A stretch of DNA of 64,000 bases, taken from contig JAQISU010000081.1 in assembly GCA_029339505.1 (NCBI GenBank), positions 17,770,001 to 17,834,000 of the forward strand, given 5' to 3'. The notes below the pieces were generated by a model. That model saw nothing but the letters and a program-made list of their open reading frames with translations, ran no database searches and was not told where the DNA came from. Source of the DNA: Unio delphinus. Lineage: Eukaryota > Mollusca > Bivalvia > Unionida > Unionidae. The translations under genes were made by a program, and so were the position numbers. Positions 46,858-58,800 of the stretch are shown here, one piece after another (position 1 is the first letter of the stretch; each line of letters starts with the position of its first letter).

Positions 46858-49800
46858 CACACACACAGAAAGAGAGAGAGACACACACACACACAGTACA
46901 GGAATGCCAGGTGTTTACTGGTGTTCAGAATGAGATGTTGGTTTTATTGTCAAAAAAAATGCAAAGCATTCAGTTATCATTGATTGGATTGAAACTAATT
47001 GATGACAGTTTTAATGTTATCATTGATTTTCTTTCTTTTAAATATACTATTGTTGTAGGGGTTAAAAGGTTTGAAATTTATTGGAATAATGTTTAAACTT
47101 TACATTCTATTTGATAAAATATAACATGGCTTCGGGGCCCGAGTGGCTGAGTGGTCTATAGTGCTCTCTGGATCACTGCCATCTCATCTCTGTCTGTGTG
47201 GGTTCGAGTCTTAGATTTGGCCAATGTGGGTTTGTGAGAAAGCTAGCCAGTAGCTTCTTGTGGATCGGTGTTTCTTTCAGAGGGTTTTCCCAGGTTCTTC
47301 CTCCACCATTAATACTGGCCGCCATGTATAGCCTATCTTGTGCTGAAAAATGGCGTTAAGAAAAGAGAAGAAGAACATGGCTTCTTTATATTGCATGCGA
47401 TATTTATAGTTATGTAGGAGTTTTGAGGGAGAAATGAAAATCGACAGATTTAATGTATTAATAATCAGGAGATCTCATCAAAACATCAGGAGATATGAGT
47501 TTGGGAAGTAGGCATGGAATATTCCAAAAAATCATGTTGTTTGAGAGTTGAGAGGTGTGATAGTCTTACAACATGACCCCTAATATTTGTGTTTTTGGGG
47601 TTGCTGTCTTACTGCCTAATAACAGCACTGTGTAGTGTGTTCCGAGTTTGACTTACATATTAACAAAAACAAAAAATTTCATGAATATCGCATATTGTTG
47701 GCAGCTGATTTTGACGCTTTTCAACAAATTAAAGTCATATTGTTTTAATCTGACTTTACTTACTGTGGTGCCTTTTTTTCTAATAAATTCAAATTCTCAT
47801 GCAGGCTCATGGATTTATTTTCATGTTCTGTTGACTCACATTTAAATTTGGTTGGAATGTAATGGAACTCAGGAATACTGAAATCTGATAAAAGTATGAT
47901 AAGTCTCTTAAACGGAACAAAGCTGTCATAACACTTTCTTCAATCTTTGTATATTTTTTATTTTTTATTAATTTTATCAACTTAATCTGATTTCAGTAAT
48001 CCTTGCTTCCATCACAAAACTGAAATGTAGGTCAATGGAAATTGCAAACATGTCCATTTGCTTGTGTGAAAATTTTTATGAACATGAGATAATTTCACAT
48101 GTGTATCCAACACATGGGCCTTGATTCATGCCTCTGGGTTATGCCTCAGGGGCATACAACTATAAATACCCCCACCATAGAGGCAGGGTACATATGTTAT
48201 GTTGGAACATTTTCTTATGATTCAGACTTTTCTGTTTATGGCTCAGAATGATAGTAATATGCAAACATATGTCATTGACGTAATATATTTTCATATTATG
48301 ATGATTCAAGATATAAAGAGGTGTATTAGTTTTATTAAAAAAAGCTATTAAAAGACAAAGCAAAATTTGCCTTGCATTTGTATTTACTTCATTGTTTCTG
48401 AAATCCTTTGTGTTTCAGCCAATCTGTGTTACAAATGTATGAAGAAATGCAACATAAGTTGGAAGCACTGCAGAAGGTCCTCCATTGCTATCACCAGTTA
48501 TTTAAACCTTGGTAAGCAATTTAAATTTGAGTGACAAAAATAATAAATAATTTACAGCTCAGGTAGATCCAAGATGATATGATAAATCAACTTATTAGTT
48601 ACAGTTAATACAGTCTAAATTTTGTGTGATGCATTGACAGCTTTCGTGTATGTGAAAGAAAACAAATTGATATATCAGACGTGAAGGAAGACAAAGACAT
48701 TAGAAATATTCCTCATGAATCAAGACAGTAAAGATGATTTGATACCTATAGATATATAGACACATTTTATGATGTAGATTTTGTTCATCGTATGGTATAC
48801 AAATAACAAAAAACATTTGTTGTGGTTGCTTGAAAAGGTATACTTTCATCACTATCAAAGGGAAATAACTCTTATTTGTCTTGGTTGACCACAGTTTGAT
48901 GTTATATTTTACTATTTCAATTAAATGTTCCCAACATAAAAAAATGAATTGAATGTAGTTAGATTAATACATTTGGTATGGTGAAATGAATCTGGATGTA
49001 TTCCTCATATAAATTCACCCAGTTATAAAAAAAAATGCATGTATTGCTTGATATGGTTATAGTTTTATCTGTTTGCTCAAGTTCAGAATTTATGTAAAGT
49101 ATATCATGACATGTAAATTGGTTCCTATTTACATTTTAAGTTCCAACATTCTTTTGCAGGCCTCCTCCAGGGGACGATAGTCTGTATGCTATGGATCCAG
49201 CAGTACCTGCACAAAACACAGGTGTTTGTTTTGTTTATATCATTAGGCAGATACACACAAGATGTGTCAGCAACATTTAAAATTATATCTTTATTTTGGT
49301 TTTCTAGTGCACCTGCATCATAAATTAGAATTGACAGTTAAGATTTCATATGCACTTGAAAGCCTTGCATCATTATGGAATTAAAGTACAGTTGTTAGTT
49401 TCTAAATATAACTTAGATGAAAATTAAAACAATGTTCTCAGTTTGTTTGAGAAAATTGTACTCAGTTTTCACTTACTGGGTTGTTACTCTCACTGATTGA
49501 ATATTTGGGGTATGATATTTTCAAAATGAAGACTTTTTATGAATTTCTATGGAAATATGAACATACAAAAGAGCTATGTCTATCAGAATATTCCATATCC
49601 AGATTTTTGTATTTGTCCACATCTATCTTATCTTTGTGCAATAAGTTGATGCAGAGTATAAGTCAAAGGAGGGGGGGGGGACTATTATATAATTTTCAAC
49701 TCCTAAATGTCTGGAATATAAAACAATGTTGCAACTATTATTAAATATTATATGTAATGAGATCTGACACCTCCTCTTTATCAGACTGCTCTGGTGCCCT

Positions 49801-52800
49801 ATTGGTTAGAACGTCTACCTCGGATGCAGGGGGTCGTGGGTTTGAACCCCATCTGAGTCATGCCATAGACTTAAAAAATGGTACTTACCAGTGTCTCTGA
49901 AGGTGCTCAGCATTAAGAGGTTAGTGTTAGGACTGGTCGGCCTGGTGTCTGGATAATGTGACTGGGTGGGACATGATGCTACATGTATGGCATGATGCCC
50001 CAGTGCTAAAGATCAGTATAAACTGCCATACTACGATATGTGTGATTTTTTTTTTTAAAGCTACGTTAAAAATAAAAATCACACACATAGTCTTTAAAGC
50101 CAAAAAAAACACTATATTTTGTAATATAGGTTGATGTAGATATAAATCAAGTGTCCCTTTTAAAAGGCAAAAGTATTGACTTGTGTAAAGAAAAATATAC
50201 AGTTTTCTCAATTTGAGAAAAGCTGTAATTAACAGGGGCAGTTAGGTATGAAATAGCACAAAGAAGGACTGAAATCTCTCATATCGGGTCATATTTTGTT
50301 TTGTTAAAGAAGAATAATGCAATAAAATACATATGCTGCCCTCCTGCTCTCTTCAAAACAAAACTGTGGAAAGGCATCAGTGATGCAGTTTCTTATTTCT
50401 GGTAACAGACATAGCATAGCAGTGATATCATTTTTGTATTCTTGTATTGTGTGATTTATCAAATTATGATTGATGTAAAACTTGAGGATTTTTAAAACTT
50501 CATAATTGATACACTTGCTATGAAAGTTTTTGCTTTCCAGTTAAAAGTAAAATAGTAAATATTCAGCAAATTTTATTCTGCACAGAAAACAAGTCTCAAG
50601 TGGGGACAACAGAGACTGAGCAGTTATCTTGTACAGAAAAAGCAGATTTGGACATGTTTGATAAACTGCTAACAAAGGCCAAGAAAGCAAGAGAAATCCA
50701 GAAAAGGGTAATTTAATAACTTTCAGAAGTGTTATAATTTTGTATTGCACATGCTTTGTGCTGCTATATGAAGACTTGCCATTTTACAATATTGTCGCTT
50801 TTGTTCAGTAATTATATTGTGACATTCATATCCTGACCTCAGTTTGTCATGGAAAATTTTCTTGTACCATTGTTCAAATCAGCATTTAAAGTATACTTGA
50901 TATGCAGTTATGTCAGTATTTCCTATTGTATATGAATGTGAATGGGGTTTCAGAAATTATTTTAAAAAAGCATTAATCATAGTCATTACAAGATGTAAAG
51001 TTGAATAAAATGTAAATGTAATGATTAAATCAAGTGTCTCACAGTAACATAAATAGGAAATCCATTATGACAGTAAATATTTAAAACACAAACTTGTTTG
51101 TTTCAATGTAGGTCACTAAGAATAAGGGACAAAAGCAGAAGCGCAGTTCAAGGTTAGAAGACACAAAGGGTGATAAGTCTGACACTGGTGAGAAAAAGAA
51201 CTCAACTGAAACAGTTTCTAACACAGAGAATTGTGATACAGCTGAAAATAATATTAGAATCAAGTCGGCTTCTGCAACCTTTCCAGACATTTCAACACAT
51301 CACCCTCTGACAGCACAACCTCTTTCTACCTCACTAGAAACCTCAGCTGAGGCCAGACTCTCTAAACTAGATGGCTTAAAGTCTAGCAATAGTCAGACAG
51401 TATCAACACAGTCAAATAAAACAAGATCATCCAGTGCATCCAGTAAGAAGAAAAATCAGCCTGCCCACATAAAGGCTCCATTCCAAACCAATCCTTCAGT
51501 GGCATCCTCAACATACAAAACAACCACATACAGAGCAGCTACAGTGACTGCTGGTAAATCTAACTGGAAGACAACTAAAGCCAAGGGAGATTATGCAGTT
51601 ACACATACCTCTTCTGTGAAGAAGTCTAATTTAGTTAAATCTGTTTCAAAGGCAGATAGTCACATTGAAGAGTTTTACTGTAATGATGATTTGGAAACAA
51701 AACTAATCAGCCATGAAAAGGATCATCATATAAATGTAAATGAAGAAAAGAATGTAGTTGACAGAAAAATCACTTCCTCATCAGATGTTTCAGAAAATGA
51801 TTCATTGAGACATGCTGAAATAGACATTCAGGAATCAGAGAAGTCATTACAAAATATAAAATTATCAGAAGATAAACTTAAGGTGGAAAAGGAATCAGAA
51901 AAAACACCAGACTTTAATCTTTTGACTGATGGGTGAGTATGAATACTGAGTATTATGTAGTTTTAATAAATAAAAAAATGTCATGCTACAATAGTGAATT
52001 AAAAATCCCAACAGACTTATTCTTATATGGAAGATTCTTGCCTATTCCACCACAAAATGTGCTACCAAGATTAACCTTTGTTTTAAAATCCACATGATTG
52101 ATACCCATGAAAATAAATGAGTCCACAGTTATAATTTTCTCAAGAAAAATGCATTTGCACTCATATCCATATTAGATTTAGCAATTTTACTCTTATGTCT
52201 AGATCAAATTGTGTAACATTTGCACTCATGCCATTATCAGATTGTCACTGTGTGACATTTGCACTTGTAAACATTTGCACACATACATATATCAGATTGT
52301 GTGACATTTGCACACATACCTATATCAGGTAGTGTAACAATTGCACTCATTCCAATATCAGATTATGTAACATTTGCATTCATAAACATTTGAACACATA
52401 CATATATCAGGTAGTGTAACATTTGCACACACACCTATATCAGGTAGTGTAACATTTGTACACATAGCTATATCAGGTAGTGTAACATTTGCACATGTAC
52501 CTGTATCAGGTAGTGTAACATTTGCACACATACCTATATCAGGCAGTGTAAAATTTGTACACATACATATATCAGGTAGTGTAACATTTGCACACATACC
52601 TATATCAGGTAGTGTAACATTTGCACACATACCTATATCAGGTAGTGTAAAATTTGTACACATACATATATCAGGTAGTGTAACATTTGCACACATACCT
52701 ATATCAGGTAGTGTAACATTTGCACACATACCTATATCAGGTAGTGTAAAATTTGTACACATAGCTATATCAGGTAGTGTAAAATTTGCACTCATACCTG

Positions 52801-55800
52801 TATCAGATAGTGTAACATTTGCATTCATAAACATTTGCACAAATACCTTTATCAGATTGTATAACATTTGCACTATTAAACATATCAGATTATGAAACAT
52901 TTGAATTCATAAACATTTCGCACACGTTCCTTTATCAGTATATCAGGTAGTGTAACATTTGCACACAGACTTATATCAAATTGTGTAACATCTGCACTTG
53001 TACCTAGATCAGATTTTCACTCATACCTGTATCAGACTGTGTAACTTTTGCACCTATACCTAGATCAAATCTTGTAACATTTGCATTCATACTTATGTCA
53101 GATTGTATAACATGTACACTCATATCTATGTTACATGGTTTAACATTATTTCTCCCTGTAAAGTCCTATATGAACTAGTAGCATCATTACAGCTTCATAT
53201 ATAGTTTTTATTAAATGTTTAGAAACAAGCATGAACCATCATTATGCTTGTTTTGGACCTCCGCAATGCCATGCTCAATCCCTGATTCTGATATTTTATA
53301 TACTCTCTTGTAAGTCATGGCAAACTGCAAGCAACAAAGATCCTGATATGCCGTAGCATAATGTGTTGGTAGATAGGGTTCAGCATAATGTGTTGGTAGA
53401 TAGGGTTCAGCATAATGTGTTGGTAGATAGGGTTCAGCATAATGTGTTGGTAGATAGGGTTCATCTTGTTTGTTTTGCTGATTACTCCTAACAAACTGCA
53501 CAGACCCAGATCTGCCAGCACATTTTGCAGTGGTAGATCTGGAACTGTGCAGTTTGCAGTTGGACTCATCTTATAAGCAATTATGAATGGTAAATTCTTA
53601 GATATATTACATGATTTACAAATTTAATCCTATCATATGATGTAAATGATATATGGCAAAGAAATAATTGCAAGCTGAACAAGGTATGGAATACATTGTC
53701 AGTTAATTGCACATAAATAATTGGGGAAAAGGTTGATTATAAATAAGATCAATTAAATAGCCCTGTTTTTTTCTTTGCATATTGTGTACATGTCTCAGTA
53801 AATGACGCCATGCATCATCGTGTCTGTAGGTCTGTCCAGAAACTGTGCTAGCACAATAGAAATAAACTATAAGACCCATGTAATTTTACATACTTTGTCA
53901 TGATCAAAAGTGCAATGGCACTTGATCGAGACAAGCGGAGGGAACTGGTCAGATGTTCAGCACCACAGTACCTCAACGACCACATTAGGTCAAGAGACTG
54001 ATGATGATGAATGGATGGCCTGTTTATATTACCAAGCCATACATTAATTCTTTAATTTCTAATTAAAAAAACCATTTGAGGTAGTTGGCTGGTTGTTAAC
54101 AGTACATTGAAAACACATTGACTATGTCATTAACAGTACATTGAAAACACATTGACTATGTCATGTCATGGAGATGAAATAAAGTAACCTTTCCCAAAGA
54201 CACAAAATGTCAGTATAATGAAATATTGAGTATGTATAATTGTTTGTATGCATATGTAGATGGACTGATTAGATTTTAATGACGTTATAGGAATTTTTCA
54301 GATTTTGAAATTTTAAAAAATTGTTTAGTCTAGAGTGTTGCATGTGAATTTGTCAGATTCAGTTTAGTTTTTTTTAAAGTTTTAGCCCTTCTGATCATAG
54401 ACCAGTCCTATTGTCATATCATCCATAGTCCTATTCTATTATGTGATTGCCTTTTGACTGTCATCCATACTCCTATTCTATTATGGGATGGCCTTTTGTC
54501 ATATCATCCATAGTCCTATTCTATTATGGGATGGCCTTTTGTCATATCATCCATAGTCCTATTCTATTATGGGATGGCCTATTGTCATACCATCCATAGT
54601 CCTATTCTACTATGTGATGGCCTATTGTCTATCATCTATATTCCTATTCTATTATGGAATGGCCTATTGTCATATCATCCATAGTCATATTCTATTATGG
54701 GATGACCTATTGTCATACCATCGATAGTCCTAGTCTATTATGGGATAGCCTATTGTCTATCATCTATAGTCCTATTCTATTATGTAATGGCCAATTGTCA
54801 TATCATCCATAGTCCTATTCTGTTATGTGATGGCCTATTGTCTGTCATCCATAGTCATTCATTTAGCACAGATTTGTTATCGTTACTCCTCCCAAGCTAC
54901 TTGGAGGATTGCCCTGAAACTATGTGCACACATTCATCAGATGGTGTTCTTGGTCCTCAGTAAAAATGGTGCTGTTCATTTATCTAGTATGGCCACCATG
55001 ACAGCCATCTTGTAAATCTTATTATCACTACTAGGACAGGTCAGATTGAAATGGGATTTCTTCTCTTGTAGATTTCTGACAATGTATAGTTGGTCTTAAA
55101 TCAAAATGGTCCTGATCCACCACCAAGACAGACATTTTGAAAATCTTGTTATTGCTGCTTCATCCTAATGGAAAGTCTTATTGACATGGGGTTTTCACCT
55201 AAAGACTTCTAATGATGTATATGTAGATGCCTCCTGCAGAAAATTCTACTGATCTGAACTGACCTTGAAATTTGTGTTATCACTGCTCCACATATATGGA
55301 TAGTCATATTCACGTCGACTTTTTACCAAATCATGGATGATATCTAGTTGGAATTAAATGAAACTTTTGTCAGACATCCATTTATGACTGGCATGATTGC
55401 TTTCTTGAAGATCTGTTTTGTCTGCTCTTCCTTGATTGATGAGGTTTTCACTAAAAGACATCTTATGGTGTTCAGTGAAATGACAATCCTGCTGATCTGC
55501 CATATAATATGGTGATGGTTGCCATCAAAATTCTTGCTAATGCTACTCTTAAATGGATGGTTATATTGACATTTGGTTTCACCAAAAGACATTGTAACTT
55601 CTAGTTTGAATTCAAGGAAAAGAAATTGCCAATCTGACATCAGTTATAATGACCATTGCTGCTATCTTGTAAATCTGTTTTGGAAACTGCCTGGACGGAT
55701 GGTTATATCAACATTGGGTTTTCATCAAAAGAGTGCATAAAGTGTTCAGTAGGAGCTAATGAAAAAGATACTGACGTGATATACATTGCAGCTAACAGTG

Positions 55801-58800
55801 GTCATCTTGATTGGATGATCCATATTCACACATGGTTTCCACCAAAAAACTTCTAATGATGTCTTGTTTTGCAGAAATAAAAATGATACTGATCTTACTA
55901 ACATAATTGCTACCAGTGTAACTTGGAGTTACTCCTCAGAAATATCAGATATGGTTTTCAACACTCAGCAGTTAGAAATAATAATGGTCTTATGATCAGT
56001 TCCTGGAAATTCTTTTTGGCCAGAAGAGCATCAATTCCATTTAGGGACTCTTATTTTGTGCTACTTTTAAATAATTTCAGTGCTAAACTTTGTATACCAA
56101 CAAAGCTGAAACGGTTGCATCTTGCAAATGTCAGACTGCGAATGAAGTTATTAACTGAAAATGTAACAAAGAAAGTGAACCAGTCTCCAGCTTCCCAAGA
56201 ACTTCTTGGCAAATTGCAGCAGCAGGTATGGAATTTTCATCATTATAAAGTAGAATAGTTTGCTTTTCAGAAATTGCAAAGCCTATAAATTGTAATAAGT
56301 TTGAAAAAATTATTTTTCATGAACAAATATGTAACACATCATAATATGAATACTATTGCATATCAGTGATTAATGATCAAGTTGCCAGGGTTGCCACATT
56401 TTTGGAAATGCAAGTAAGTAAGCAGTAAAAAAATTCAGTTCTATGACCTGTACATTCTGTGCCACAATACTAGGTATGTGTACGTTACAAGCAAAAGATG
56501 TATGTCTACAACCCGTACATTCTATGCAACAGATATAGGTCTGTGACACATTCTATGCATCACATGTAGATCTATGACTCATACATTCTATGCAATAGAT
56601 GTAGGTGTATGACACATTCTATGCAACAAGGGGCCCCGAGTGGCCGAGTGGTCTAAAGCGCTTTCCGTTACGGATCACTGCCATCTCACCACTGTGTAGG
56701 TTAAGTCTAAGATTCGGCTAATGTAGTTTATGTGCCAGTAGCTTCTTGAGGGTCGGTGGTTCTTTCCTGGGTATTTCCCGGTTTATTCCTCCACCAATAA
56801 TACTGGCCGTCATGTATAGCCTAGTGTGTGTTGATAAATGGCATTAAAACAAACAAAACAAACAAACAAAACAAACATTCTATGCAACATATTTAGGTCT
56901 TTGACAAATACATTCTATACAATAGATGTAGGTGAATTACATATACATTCTATGCAGTAGATTTTAGGTCAATGACACATGCACTCAATACAATAGATGT
57001 GTGTCAGCGACACACATTCTATGCATCAATAGTATAATAAAACAAGTTCATTTTCAATTAAATGAACAGATTTGACAATTCATCTGTCAGAAATCTGCTT
57101 GTGCATTGTTTTAAGTCATTATAGTTGTATACACAGCTCGTTTTGTTATTTGACTAAAATCATTTATAATGAAGATATTTCATCAACCACATCATTTGTA
57201 TTATAAAAGATTTCACATAATTTGCGGAATAAACAGTTTGTTTTGGATAGTGCTATTTTAATCAGCTGTTTATTTGACTGATTTCAATATACTTATTCAT
57301 GCACAATATCAATGTTGCTTCTAGGCCATGATAATGTGGAATTTCTGCAATTTTTATAACCTTGTCACAATTAAACTAATACAGGGTTCCCATGTGGGTT
57401 TTGAAATCTGGAACATGTCTGAAATTTGAAAATTACAACACAGTATTATCAATGTTTTTTGCAAACGTAAATCTTCTTAGAAATTTTATGTGTCATAATT
57501 TTATGGATTTTTTGGAAAAATACAAAGTGATATGTGCAAAAAATTATGATACATTTAAATAATTATTATTTCGATAACTTGATTGTATACAAAAAATTAA
57601 AGGGTATGAAAAAGTATGTGAAATACGGTAATAGTATTATATGACTTCATCTCTTGTCAGTTTTTAGATGACTTGTATTTTACATACCTATACATTCACT
57701 TATAAGTTGAGTTAAACAGCAGACCATACAAATTCTGATCTGCCATAGCATAATGTGTCTGCAGGTCAGGACCTATGTTGTGTGTGTGCGTGTGTTTATG
57801 TGATATGTATGTGATTTAGATTTTTAATGTAGTTAACAATTTTTCAGTCATATTCCTATAATGTCTGCAGTGTAGCAGTTTATAGTGATGTCTAATACTG
57901 GGGCATCATGCCATATACATGTAACATGATATCCCACCCAGTCACATTATCTTGACACCAGGCCAACCAGTTCTAACACTAACATCTTAATGCTGAGCCC
58001 CAAGCAAGGCAACTATTAGTACCTCTTTTAATGTCTTTGGTATCACTCAGTATGGGATCGAACCCACGACCTTCCACTCTTAAAACTAGGCCACCATAGC
58101 AGTTGACCTATATTGTTCATTCTACTGATTACTCGCAACAGATTCACGGACCCAGATCTGCCAGCACATTATGCAATGTCAAATCTGGGTTTGTGCAGTT
58201 TGCAGTTGGACTTTACTTATAAACAAGTATATTTCGTAGTCTCTTGCCCTATATGTAATATCTCCAATAATTTAATTTCAATTTCTTAATCAGGAGATGA
58301 AAGATTCCTGTGTCCTAACATGCCAATTATCAATCATTGTGATTTTTCAGGACATTAGTTACTAGAAGATAAACAAAATTGTTATTATTTGCATTTTACT
58401 TCCTTTGTTATGTTTTTCCTATTTAAGTGGAAGAGATAATTTTCGTGTTGCATTTAAATGTATTGAAAACATTTGTTTTCAACTAAGGATTGACAAATTT
58501 AGAAAATGCAAATTATATAAATTATTTTAAAAACCTGATATCCGAATATGTTATCTGTTTCAGTTTGATAACATGGCAGAACAGAAAATTGTCAGAAAGC
58601 TTTGTCTGATGACAGTCATGTACAAAAATCTCACAAGACTTATAAACCATATGGGACTAGATCACTTAAATGGTAAGGATACAGCCATATATATATCAGA
58701 ATCAACTGTACAAATTCCTGACTTCCTATTGTTTGGCTTTACATATTTTATTCGGACAAAAGTGTCTTCGAAAATTACATAATTTTCCTCGTGATATTTT

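Larger units (their letters stand above)
46146..47559. mobile_element. hAT-like MITE, 1.4 kb, with TIRs and 6-bp TSD
   Basis: The left end CATACCTGTCAACT (46146-46159) and right end AGTTGAGAGGTGTG (47546-47559) are inverted with 12 of 14 matches. Flanking hexamers are TTAGTC (46140-46145) and ATAGTC (47560-47565). The interior holds a compound microsatellite and a family-A SINE, and no transposase trace. Confidence 0.7.

Noticed and set aside
45433..46890. Minus-strand frames made of LS and YI repeats
   Set aside because: They are translations of GA, TA and GT microsatellites.
52358..52900. Minus-strand open frame of 180 codons
   Set aside because: It is a translation of a 33-bp minisatellite in an intron, an 11-residue periodic product.
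55875..55996. Alternative exon after a good acceptor (tcttgttttgcag)
   Set aside because: It is phase-compatible with exon 5 but runs into a stop without a usable donor, and is repeat-derived.
55923..56080. Upstream extension of TEDC2-like exon 6
   Set aside because: The frame is open, but this sequence belongs to the degenerate tandem array, and starting at 56081 restores the conserved TEDC2 block with the right phase.
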